Made by a program: the position numbers and the translations under genes. Under the pieces are notes generated by a model. That model did not search any database and was not told the DNA's origin. It saw only the letters and a list, made by a program, of their open reading frames with translations. DNA of 64,000 nt from Glycomyces sp. NRRL B-16210. GTDB lineage: Bacteria; Actinomycetota; Actinomycetes; Mycobacteriales; Micromonosporaceae. Positions within the stretch are counted from its first letter, which is position 1, and each line of letters begins with the position of its first letter. Below are positions 42,893 through 50,667 of this stretch, in pieces. Location of the stretch: contig NZ_JOGR01000016.1 of the NCBI RefSeq assembly GCF_000719515.1, positions 1 to 64,000 of the forward strand. The letters are read 5' to 3'.

Positions 42893-44325
42893 TCGCCAAC
42901 TGCCTGCGGCAATGCCCTCGCCAAATCCGAAGCGGTCATCGTCCTGTGGCCCTCGGCCGCGATGCCCGCCGCTTTGCCGTGCAGGAACGCCGCGGCCACC
43001 GCCGCCTTCACCTCGTCCATGCCCGAGGCCAGCAGCGAGCCCATGAACCCCGCCAGCACGTCCCCCGACCCGGCCGTCGCCAACTGCGGGCGTCCGGTCG
43101 GATTCGCCCACACCGTGCCGTCGCTCGAAGCCACCACCGTGTGATGCCCCTTGAGCAGCACCGTGCAATTGAGCCGCTTCGCCAGCGCCGCCGCCGCGCC
43201 CGCCCGGTCCTCGCTCGGCGGCGAACCGTACAGCCGCTCGTACTCCCGGTCGTGCGGCGTCAGCACCACCGGGGCCTCCCGCCTCGCCAGCACCGACGGG
43301 TACTCGCCGATGAGCGTCAAGGCGTCCGCGTCCAGCACCGCCGGCGCCGGTGCTGCCAGCACCTCCACCAGTTGCGCGAGCGCGGCCTCATCGGTGCCGA
43401 ACCCGGGCCCGGCGAGCCACGCCTGCACCCGCCCGGCCTCCTTCACCGTCGGCGTGCACACCACCTCGGGCCTGCTGCGGCGCACGTACTCCGCCGCGGC
43501 CCCCGCGTAGCGCACGTACCCGGACGGCCCGGCCAGCGCCCCGTTCACGGCGAGCACCGCCGCGCCCGGATAGCGTTCGGACCCGGCCGCGACGCCGATG
43601 ACGCCCCTTGTGTACTTGTCGTCGTCCGCTTCGGGCCGGTGCCACCAGGTGGCGATGTCGGTCCCGCTCGCGACGCGCACCGCCGGGTGCGGGTCGAGCG
43701 AAGGCCCGAGTCCGATGTCGACGAGCACGAGCCGCCCGGTCAGCAGCGCGGCGCGTCCGAGCACGTGGCAGGGCTTGCGGCAGCCGAAGGCGACCGTGAC
43801 GTCGGCGGTGACGGCGCTGTCGGGGACCGCGCCGGTGTCGACGTCCACCCCGGACGGCACGTCCACGGCGACGGTGGTGTCGGCTTCGATGCGGCTCAGT
43901 TGGTCGAGTGCGCGGGCGGGGAGTCCGGGTCTGCCGCCGATGCCGAGGACGCCGTCCAGGAGCAGGTCGCAGTGCGCGGGCGGGTGGGAGACGAGGCGTC
44001 CTCCGGCGCGGGTGAGCGCGGCGGCGGCGAGGGGGTGGACGCGGTCGCCCATGACGGGGACGGCGAAGACGCGGGCGCCGCGGCGGGCGAGTCGCGCGCC
44101 GGCGTAGAGGGCGTCGCCGCCGTTGTCGCCCGGTCCGGCGAGGACGACCACGGTGGAGCCGTACACGCCGCCGGGGTTGCGGCGCTTGCGTTGCTTTTGC
44201 AGCAGCCGTGCGCATTCGGTGGCGAGTCCGGCCGCGGCGCGTTGCATGAGGGTTCCCGGCGGGAGCCGGGACATGAGTTGGGCTTCGGCGCGGCGGACCG
44301 CCGCTGCTGTCCAGGCACCGTCCAT
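42877..44325 (-). CDS. nnr: Bifunctional NAD(P)H-hydrate epimerase / dehydratase
   Basis: A 482-residue two-domain repair enzyme. The N-terminal YjeF_N epimerase (about 1-210) shows VVVLAGPGDNGGDALYAGAR and AVDVPSGVDVDTG. The C-terminal ADP- or ATP-dependent dehydratase (about 220-480) shows APVVLTPHDREYERLYG and the catalytic loop GRPQLATAGSGDVLAG. Together they convert damaged hydrated NAD(P)H epimers back to NAD(P)H. It lies 28 bp downstream of acpS, a common actinobacterial pair. Its 3' end is part of the 129-bp duplicated repeat. Confidence 0.93.
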   Translation of the reverse strand: MDGAWTAAAVRRAEAQLMSRLPPGTLMQRAAAGLATECARLLQKQRKRRNPGGVYGSTVVVLAGPGDNGGDALYAGARLARRGARVFAVPVMGDRVHPLAAAALTRAGGRLVSHPPAHCDLLLDGVLGIGGRPGLPARALDQLSRIEADTTVAVDVPSGVDVDTGAVPDSAVTADVTVAFGCRKPCHVLGRAALLTGRLVLVDIGLGPSLDPHPAVRVASGTDIATWWHRPEADDDKYTRGVIGVAAGSERYPGAAVLAVNGALAGPSGYVRYAGAAAEYVRRSRPEVVCTPTVKEAGRVQAWLAGPGFGTDEAALAQLVEVLAAPAPAVLDADALTLIGEYPSVLARREAPVVLTPHDREYERLYGSPPSEDRAGAAAALAKRLNCTVLLKGHHTVVASSDGTVWANPTGRPQLATAGSGDVLAGFMGSLLASGMDEVKAAVAAAFLHGKAAGIAAEGHRTMTASDLARALPQAVGEMLSH

Positions 44326-44353
44326 GGCTGTCCCTCTCAGGCCCGGTGGGCCG

Positions 44354-44725
44354 TCATGCCGTCTCGGCGATCACCACCGCTGTGGCGATACCGCCATCAT
44401 GCGACAGCGATACGTGCCAGCGCGAGACGCCACGCTGGGCGGCGGCTGCGGCGACGGTTCCGGTGATGGACAGGGAGGGGCGCCCGTCGGGGAGGGAGAG
44501 GACTTGGCAGTCGGCCCAGTGCATGCCGCCGGGGGCGCCGAGGGCTTTGGCCACGGCCTCCTTGGCGGCGAAGCGGGCGGCGAGGGATTCGGTGCGGCGC
44601 GCGCGGCCGTCGGGGGCGCGGCGCTCGGCTTCGGTGAAGAGCTTGTCGGCGACGTGCGGGGTCCGTTCGAGCACGCGCTCGAACCGGTCCACTGCCACTA
44701 CGTCGATGCCCACGGCGACGATCAC
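44354..44725 (-). CDS. acpS: Holo-[acyl-carrier-protein] synthase
   Basis: The 123-residue enzyme transfers 4'-phosphopantetheine from CoA to acyl carrier protein. Metal-binding D8 is in VGIDVVAVDRFERV and E56 in ARFAAKEAVAKALG, followed by the VSLSHDGGIATAVVI strand. Length is standard. GTG 44725 has no ribosome site; CACTCT (44732-44737, minus strand) ends 6 nt upstream, a degenerate form of the leaderless -10 spacing. It is the first gene of the acpS-nnr unit. Confidence 0.95.
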   Translation of the reverse strand: MIVAVGIDVVAVDRFERVLERTPHVADKLFTEAERRAPDGRARRTESLAARFAAKEAVAKALGAPGGMHWADCQVLSLPDGRPSLSITGTVAAAAAQRGVSRWHVSLSHDGGIATAVVIAETA

Positions 44726-44838
44726 CCGTCAAGAGTGCCACGGGATCGGCGGGAGCGCCCTCTTTCCGGACGGTTCACCGCTCCGAGTGACGGTTTGCCC
44801 GTGGCCGTTGGGGTTTCGGTGGCGTGCGCCGGGCGGGT

Positions 44839-45552
44839 TCAGTGGGCGGGGTCGAGGCCGATGGCGGGGAGGATCGCCTGGTCGACGATGGCGGCGAGGT
44901 AGTCGTCGCCGGGGTCGGCGCCGGTGTCCATCATCCGCTTGGTGACGAGTGCTTCGCCGAGGTCGACGACGACGGGGGTGAGGCGGGCGGGGTCGAAGTG
45001 GCCGTGTTCGGCGTAGTGGCGCAGGACGGTCTGGGTGAAGGTGCCGCCGCGTGCGGCGAAGACGCGTTCGTAGAGGGCTTCGACGGCGGCGCTGTCGCGT
45101 CCGGGGTTGGCGACGATGGCCATGACGGCTCTGCCGGCGGGGCTGAAGGCCCAGTCGCACATGAGGCGCAGGGATCGGGTGAGGTCGCCGCGGAGGTCGT
45201 CGGCGCCGGGGGCGGGCTGTTCGACGGGGTGGAGGTCGGCGAGGGCGTCGAGGAGGAGGTCGGTGGGGTCGTTCCAGCGGCGGTAGAGGGTGGAGCGGGC
45301 GGTGGCGGCGCGTTTGGCGATGGCGTCCATGGTGAGTCGGCCGCCGCGTGCGACTGCGGCCTCTTCGACGGCGGCGGTGTAGATCGCGTCGAGGAGCGCT
45401 TTGCCGCGTCTGCGCGTGCGGCCGCCGGTCGGGGTGCCGTTCTCGGTCGCGGCGCCGGTTTCGGTGTCGTCTTCGGCATCGCTGTGGGTGCCGTGTTCGG
45501 CACGAGCTTCGACGTCGTCGCCGAAGTCGCCTTCGGCATCGCCTTCGGGCAT
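44839..45552 (-). CDS. TetR-family repressor divergent from the DUF418 gene
   Basis: A 237-residue regulator. An acidic, low-complexity first 45 residues precede the TetR helix-turn-helix (about 50-95): GRLTMDAIAKRAATARSTLY followed by RRWNDPTDLLLDALA. The C-terminal ligand domain is of the TetR_C_16 or similar class (RLMCDWAFSPAGRAVMAIVA). GGGGGACGG lies upstream of ATG 45552. Palindromes in the 79-bp divergent gap are its likely operators, so it should control itself and the membrane protein at 45632. Confidence 0.85.
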   Translation of the reverse strand: MPEGDAEGDFGDDVEARAEHGTHSDAEDDTETGAATENGTPTGGRTRRRGKALLDAIYTAAVEEAAVARGGRLTMDAIAKRAATARSTLYRRWNDPTDLLLDALADLHPVEQPAPGADDLRGDLTRSLRLMCDWAFSPAGRAVMAIVANPGRDSAAVEALYERVFAARGGTFTQTVLRHYAEHGHFDPARLTPVVVDLGEALVTKRMMDTGADPGDDYLAAIVDQAILPAIGLDPAH

Positions 45553-45573
45553 GAGCCGTCCCCCATTATTAGC

Positions 45574-45612
45574 TACAGTCGTGTATCTTAAAGTTTTAGA
45601 TACAGTCCTGTA
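45574..45612. promoter_or_regulatory. Paired TetR operators TACAGTCSTGTA
   Basis: TACAGTCGTGTA (45574-45585) and TACAGTCCTGTA (45601-45612) are near-identical 12-bp palindromic sites 27 bp apart. They are embedded in a larger inverted repeat, TGTATCT-N9-AGATACA. The AT-rich centre TTAAAGTTTTAGATAC supplies promoter-like sequence for both genes. Confidence 0.78.
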
Positions 45613-45631
45613 CCTAAAACCTGGAGGCGAG

Positions 45632-46801
45632 ATGACCCTCTCCCCGCCCGCCATTATGAGCACTCCGCTGCGCGAGCGCTCCCTCGCACCCGATCTGGCC
45701 AGGGGCCTCATGCTCCTGCTCATCGCACTCGCCCACGCGCACATGTTCCTCGCGCACGAGACCACCGGCTTCCGCGGGTACGCCGTGGACGGCGCCGCGC
45801 TCGACCGCGTCGTCGCCGGCCTCCAAGTCCTCCTCGTGGACGGCCGGGCGCTGCCGATGTTCGCCGCCCTCTTCGGTTACGGCCTCGCCCGACTCGCCGC
45901 GCGCCGCCAGGACGCGGGACTCGAAGAGCGCCAGGTGAAACGGCTCGTGCGCCGCCGCTCGGCCTGGCTCCTCGCCTTCGGCTTCGCCCACGCGCTCCTG
46001 CTGTTCTTCGGCGACATCCTTGCCGCCTACGGCCTCATCGGCCTGGTCTTCGCGCGGCTGCTGTGGAGCCGCGACCGGGTCCTGGTCCGCACCGCCGTCG
46101 TCACTGCCGTCGTCCACGTCCTCGTCGTCGCCGGGCTCGGCGCCTCGGCCGAGGCCGCCGGCCACGTCAACTCGATGCCGACGATCATCGCCGACCCGGT
46201 CGAGGCCGCCTTCGCGCGCGTCATGGTCTGGTCGGCGCTGACCACCACGTTCTACGTCGTCAGCGTCCTGCCGGCCTTCGCCTTCGGCATCTGGGCGGCG
46301 CGCCGGCGCCTGCTCGACGAGCCCGCCCGCCACCTCCCGATGCTGCGGCGCACCGCCTTGTGGGGCATCGGGATCGGCGTCATCGGCGGCCTGCCGCTCA
46401 TGCTGGTGGACACGCGGCTGTGGGAGGTCGACGGGGCGGGCGGCGTCGCGCTGTACGCCCTCCACAGCGTCACCGGGCTCGCCGCCGGGCTCGGCTACGC
46501 GGCGCTCATCGCGGCCTTCGCCGCCCGCCCCGGCCGCGCCGAAGGCCCGATCGCGAAGGCGCTCGCCGCGTGCGGGCAGCGGTCCCTGACCTGCTACCTG
46601 CTCCAGTCGGTCGCGTTCGTCGCGCTGTTCACGCCGCTCGCCGGGAACCTCGGCGCGCACTTGGGCGACGCGGCCGCCTCGGGCGTCGCCGTCCTCATCT
46701 GGGCCGCAACGGTACTGATCGCCGCCGGCATGGCCCGGGCCGACATGCGGGGCCCGTTCGAGGTCCTGCTGCGCCGACTCACTTACGGCCGCAGCCGATA
46801 G
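45632..46801 (+). CDS. DUF418 family membrane protein
   Basis: A 389-residue polytopic protein with about nine to ten TM segments. The N-terminal RSLAPDLARGLMLLLIALAH resembles the acyltransferase-3-like start of the YeiB/DUF418 group, and the C-terminal third carries the DUF418 signature CGQRSLTCYLLQSVAFVALF. Family members are proposed transporters or membrane enzymes of unknown substrate. GGAGG lies 4-5 nt before ATG 45632. Expression is probably repressed by the divergent TetR protein. A bidirectional terminator separates it from convergent dacB. Confidence 0.85.
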   Translation: MTLSPPAIMSTPLRERSLAPDLARGLMLLLIALAHAHMFLAHETTGFRGYAVDGAALDRVVAGLQVLLVDGRALPMFAALFGYGLARLAARRQDAGLEERQVKRLVRRRSAWLLAFGFAHALLLFFGDILAAYGLIGLVFARLLWSRDRVLVRTAVVTAVVHVLVVAGLGASAEAAGHVNSMPTIIADPVEAAFARVMVWSALTTTFYVVSVLPAFAFGIWAARRRLLDEPARHLPMLRRTALWGIGIGVIGGLPLMLVDTRLWEVDGAGGVALYALHSVTGLAAGLGYAALIAAFAARPGRAEGPIAKALAACGQRSLTCYLLQSVAFVALFTPLAGNLGAHLGDAAASGVAVLIWAATVLIAAGMARADMRGPFEVLLRRLTYGRSR

Positions 46802-46831
46802 CGGTTCGCCCACATAAACCGCGCGCAGCGA

Positions 46832-46858
46832 AGGGCCCGGCCTGCAAGGCCGGGCCCT
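46832..46858. terminator. Bidirectional terminator between convergent genes
   Basis: AGGGCCCGGCC and its complement enclose TGCAA, 30 bp from each stop codon. Confidence 0.8.
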
Positions 46859-46888
46859 CACCGTTCAATCGGCGTGCGACCGGTCAGG

Positions 46889-48463
46889 TCAGCAGACGGC
46901 CGGTTCGACCCAGGTGCATTCGAGGTTGTGGTTCGGGTCCTCGTCGGGGAGCTCGTCCACCGCTTCGGCCTCGGCGAACGCGGAGATCTGGCTCTGCGTG
47001 GCCGTGGCGCTGTATCCGGCGAGCGCGGCCGCGATCTGGTCCTCGAGGTCCTTGACCGTGGAGTACAGGTAGTCGTTGAAGATGGCGCTGAAGACCAGTT
47101 CGCGTCCGTCCGCGTCGGTGACGTAGCCCGACAGCGCCGAGACGCTCGTCATCGACCCGGTCTTGGCGTGCACGTTCCCTTCGGCGGGGGTGTCGCACAT
47201 GCGGCCCGCGAGGGTCCCCGCGTCGTCGCCGCAGGCGATCGGCAGGGCCTCGTACCAGGTGTCGAACCAGGGGGCGTCCTGCACGCCGACCAGGAGGTCG
47301 GTGAGCATCCCGGCGGTGAGCAGGTTGTGGCGCGAGATCCCCGAGCCGTCGACCTGGCGGACCGGCCCGGTGTCCACGCCGTACGGTTCGATCGCCGCGT
47401 AGACGGCGGCCTTGCCGCTCTCGAAGGTGCCCTTGCCGGACGCCTCGTAGCCGAGGGTCTTGAACAGGGCTTCGGCCATGGAGGCGTTGGAGGGCTTGAG
47501 GACTTCGGCGGTCAGCTCCGAGAGCGGGGCGGACTCGTGGGCGGCGAGGACCTCGCCGTCTTGCGGGGCGGCCTCGCCGAAGCGGATCTCGCCGTCGACG
47601 GTGATCCCGGCTTCGGCGAGGGAGTCGGCGAAGACGTCGGCGACCAGCTGGGTCGGTTCGATGACCGCGCGGGTAGCGAAGGTGCCCTCGCCGCCGGCGG
47701 CGACCGTGCCGCCGACGCGGATGACGTTGTCGTGCGGGTCGCGGTCGACGGTCACCTCCGTCGCGGCGCCGGTCGTCGCGTTGTTGACGATCTCGACGTA
47801 GTCGTTCGCCGGGACCACGCTGATCTCGGCCGGGTCGCCTTCGGCCGCGCCCGGTTCGATGAAGACGCGCACCGACCCGGCGTTGAAGTCGTCCCCGGAG
47901 GCCACGGTGAGCGCCGAGACCTCTGCGGCGTAGGTGTACTGGAGGTCCGACCAGCCCCATTCGGTGCCGGAGCGGACCGCGTCGAAGGCGGTGTCGTCGG
48001 CGATCAGGTCGCCGCTCACGCTGGTCACGCCCAGGCCCGCGAGGTCCTCGGCGAGCTTGTCGTAGTCGGCTTCGAGCACCGTGGGGTCGCCCGTGCCGCG
48101 CAGGTAGAGGTCGCCGGAGACGAGGCCGTCGACCGGTTCGCCGCCGATGACCTCGGTGACGTAGGTGAAGTCGCCGCCGAGCGCGTCGAGCGCGGCGGCC
48201 GTGGTGGTGAGCTTGTCGTTCGAAGCCGGGATGGCGCGCTTGGCGCCTCCGCGGTCGTACAGGACCTCTCCGGTGGCGGCGTCGGCGACGACCACGCCGG
48301 TCTGCGAGTCGGTGAGTCGGGGGTCCTGGAGGATGTCGTCGAGGACGGCGGCGAGTGCGGCTTCACCGGTCTCCTCGGCCTGCGCAACGACCGTTGCGGC
48401 GAGAGTGACGGCGCCGGCGGCGGTGACCGCCACGGCGCTCGCGATCAGAGTGCGTTTTCTCAC
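46889..48463 (-). CDS. dacB: D-alanyl-D-alanine carboxypeptidase/endopeptidase (peptidase S13, PBP4 type)
   Basis: A 524-residue secreted penicillin-binding protein that trims peptidoglycan stem peptides or cross-links. A signal peptide (about 1-29, ending VVAQAEE) is present. The active-site SxxK is S81-NDK84 in IPASNDKL and the KTG box is K434-T435-G436 in HAKTGSM. The second motif, normally SxN, reads S325-N326-A327 in KPSNASMAEAL, so the usual Asn in third place is Ala. Four C-terminal-half Cys may form disulfides. No C-terminal anchor. TAGACT 6 nt before GTG 48463 marks a leaderless start. Confidence 0.88.
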   Translation of the reverse strand: MRKRTLIASAVAVTAAGAVTLAATVVAQAEETGEAALAAVLDDILQDPRLTDSQTGVVVADAATGEVLYDRGGAKRAIPASNDKLTTTAAALDALGGDFTYVTEVIGGEPVDGLVSGDLYLRGTGDPTVLEADYDKLAEDLAGLGVTSVSGDLIADDTAFDAVRSGTEWGWSDLQYTYAAEVSALTVASGDDFNAGSVRVFIEPGAAEGDPAEISVVPANDYVEIVNNATTGAATEVTVDRDPHDNVIRVGGTVAAGGEGTFATRAVIEPTQLVADVFADSLAEAGITVDGEIRFGEAAPQDGEVLAAHESAPLSELTAEVLKPSNASMAEALFKTLGYEASGKGTFESGKAAVYAAIEPYGVDTGPVRQVDGSGISRHNLLTAGMLTDLLVGVQDAPWFDTWYEALPIACGDDAGTLAGRMCDTPAEGNVHAKTGSMTSVSALSGYVTDADGRELVFSAIFNDYLYSTVKDLEDQIAAALAGYSATATQSQISAFAEAEAVDELPDEDPNHNLECTWVEPAVC

Positions 48464-48469
48464 AAGGCG

Positions 48470-48475
48470 AGTCTA
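48470..48475 (-). promoter_or_regulatory. -10 box (TAGACT, minus strand) of a leaderless promoter
   Basis: On the minus strand TAGACT ends 6 nt before GTG 48463. No Shine-Dalgarno lies between. Confidence 0.58.
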
Positions 48476-48562
48476 GGCCCAGCGGACGCGAGGCTCGCAC
48501 CCATTCGGGTGGAGGTGTCCTAGATTGCTGCCCCGCAAAGCAACCGAATCGGGCCATAATGA

Positions 48563-48592
48563 ATGCGGCGCGCCCGCCGGGGCGCGCCGCAT
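48563..48592. terminator. glmS terminator
   Basis: ATGCGGCGCGCCC and its complement enclose GCCG, about 105 bp past the glmS stop on the minus strand. Confidence 0.7.
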
Positions 48593-48696
48593 CCGCTCAC
48601 GATTCGACGTCCGAAACCGCCGCTCCACAGTGCGGTGATGCGATCGTGCTGCCGCACAAAAGCTTTGAAGCGATCGCTTCGACGCTCGTCGCGTCG

Positions 48697-50568
48697 CTAC
48701 TCCACAGTGACCGACTTGGCGAGGTTTCGCGGCTGGTCGATGTCGCGGCCCAGGGCCGTGGCGAACTCGATCGCGAACTCCTGGAGCGGCACGGCCGTCA
48801 GCAGCGGCGCCAGCAGCGTCGGCGACGCGGGCGTCTCGATCACGAAGTCCGCGTGGGCGCTGGTGATCCGGTCGCCCTCCTCGCACACGGCGATCACGCG
48901 GGCGCCGCGGGCCTTGACCTCCTGGATGTTCGAGATGATCTTGTCGTGCAGGAGCGAGCGCCCCCGCGGGCTCGGCACGATCGCGATGACCGGCGTGCCC
49001 TCCTCGACCAGCGAGATCGGGCCGTGCTTGAGCTCCCCGGCCGCGAAGCCCTCCGCGTGCAGGTACGCGAGCTCCTTGAGCTTCAACGCGCCTTCGAGCG
49101 CGACGGGGTAGCCGACGTGGCGGCCGATGAACAGGACCCGGCCCCCGCCCGACCCGCCGTTGAGGGCGCAGTCGCGCGCCATCTGCCGCACCGGTTCGAG
49201 CCCCTCGATGACCTGCGCGATCTTGCCGGGCGCGGCCACCAGCTCGTCGAGCACCGCCGAGACCTCGTCGGCGTACTTGATGCCGCGCACCTGCGCGAGG
49301 TGCAGGCCCACCAGGTAGCAGGCGGCCAACTGCGTCAAGAACGCCTTCGTGGACGCCACGGCCACCTCGATCCCGGCGCGCGTGTACAGCACCGCGTCGG
49401 ACTCGCGCGGGATCGTCGACCCGACCGTGTTCGAGATCGACAGCACCCGGGCCTTCTGGTCCTTCGCGTGGCGCACCGCCATCAAGGTGTCCATGGTCTC
49501 CCCGGACTGCGAGATCGCCACGACCAGCGTGGACCGGTCGAGCACCGGGTCGCGGTAGCGGAACTCGCTCGCCAGCTCGACCTCGCAGGGGATACGGGTC
49601 CAGTGCTCGATCGCGTACTTGGTGACCAGACCGGCGTGATACGAAGTGCCGCAGGCGATGATGAACACCTTGTCCACGTCCCGGAAGTCCTGATCGGACA
49701 TGCGCACCTCGTCGAGGACGATCTGCCCCGACTCGTCGATGCGCCCGCGCAGGGTGTCGGCGACGGCCTGCGGCTGCTCGCGGAGCTCCTTGGCCATGAA
49801 CGTCTCGTAGCCGCCCTTCTCGGCGGCGGTGATGTCCCAGTCCACACTGAACGGCTTCCCCTCCGAAGGGCTGCCGTCGAAACCGCGCACCGACACGCCC
49901 GAGCGGTCGATGGTGACGATCTGGTCCTGGCCCAGCTCGATCGCGTCGGTCGTGTAGGCGATGAACGCCGCCACGTCCGAGGCCAGGAAGTACTCGTCCC
50001 GGCCCAGGCCCACCACGAGCGGGGAGTTGCGCCGGGCCCCGACCACCGTGTCGGGGTCGTCGGCGGCGACGGCCAGGAGCGTGAACGCCCCTTCCAGGCG
50101 CGAGCACACCCGCGTCATCGCCTCGGTCAGGTTCCCCTCCATCACGTACTCGCGGCCCAGCAGGTGGGCGGCGACCTCGGTGTCGGTGTCGGAGGCGAAC
50201 TCGATCCCGTCGGACTCGAGCTCGGCCCGCAACTGCGCGAAGTTCTCGATGATGCCGTTGTGGATCAGGGCGATCCGCCCGTCCGCCGACAGGTGCGGGT
50301 GCGCGTTCCGGTCCGAAGGCACGCCGTGGGTCGCCCAGCGCGTGTGCCCGATCCCGCAGAACGACTCCGGGAGCGGGTGATCGGCGAGCGCCGCCTCGAG
50401 GTTCGCGAGCTTCCCCGCCCGCTTGTCGACTTCAAGGCCGCCCGCCTCGCCGTCCGCGACGAGTGCGACGCCCGCGGAGTCGTACCCGCGGTACTCGAGA
50501 CGGCGAAGGCCGTCGATCACGACGTCGACGGCACTGCGGCGGCCGACGTATCCAACGATTCCACACAT
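48697..50568 (-). CDS. glmS: Glutamine-fructose-6-phosphate aminotransferase (isomerizing)
   Basis: The 623-residue enzyme makes glucosamine-6-phosphate for cell-wall precursors. The start MCGIVGYVG places the catalytic Cys directly after Met, which fixes ATG 50568 against an upstream in-frame start. The glutaminase domain shows GIGHTRWATHG and HNGIIENF. Two SIS sugar-isomerase domains follow (ACGTSYHAGLV, SQSGETMDT), and the end is FAIEFATALGRDIDQPRNLA with KSVTVE. TAGGGT lies 7 nt upstream, so the mRNA is probably leaderless. No leader space for a glmS ribozyme exists. Confidence 0.97.
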   Translation of the reverse strand: MCGIVGYVGRRSAVDVVIDGLRRLEYRGYDSAGVALVADGEAGGLEVDKRAGKLANLEAALADHPLPESFCGIGHTRWATHGVPSDRNAHPHLSADGRIALIHNGIIENFAQLRAELESDGIEFASDTDTEVAAHLLGREYVMEGNLTEAMTRVCSRLEGAFTLLAVAADDPDTVVGARRNSPLVVGLGRDEYFLASDVAAFIAYTTDAIELGQDQIVTIDRSGVSVRGFDGSPSEGKPFSVDWDITAAEKGGYETFMAKELREQPQAVADTLRGRIDESGQIVLDEVRMSDQDFRDVDKVFIIACGTSYHAGLVTKYAIEHWTRIPCEVELASEFRYRDPVLDRSTLVVAISQSGETMDTLMAVRHAKDQKARVLSISNTVGSTIPRESDAVLYTRAGIEVAVASTKAFLTQLAACYLVGLHLAQVRGIKYADEVSAVLDELVAAPGKIAQVIEGLEPVRQMARDCALNGGSGGGRVLFIGRHVGYPVALEGALKLKELAYLHAEGFAAGELKHGPISLVEEGTPVIAIVPSPRGRSLLHDKIISNIQEVKARGARVIAVCEEGDRITSAHADFVIETPASPTLLAPLLTAVPLQEFAIEFATALGRDIDQPRNLAKSVTVE

Positions 50569-50575
50569 GCGAGCC

Positions 50576-50581
50576 ACCCTA
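50576..50581 (-). promoter_or_regulatory. -10 box (TAGGGT, minus strand) of a leaderless promoter
   Basis: On the minus strand TAGGGT ends 7 nt before ATG 50568. It is the same hexamer and spacing as the gene at 33848. Confidence 0.55.
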
Positions 50582-50667
50582 CCGCAGTTTCGCGCATCAC
50601 TCATGCGCGGATTACCGGTAATCGATCACACCATTTGATCGTTATCGAGGTCAGGCGCCGTTCACCC

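Noticed and set aside
50569..50667. glmS ribozyme
   Set aside because: The glmS -10 box lies 7 nt before the start codon, which leaves no leader, and no ribozyme core sequence is present.
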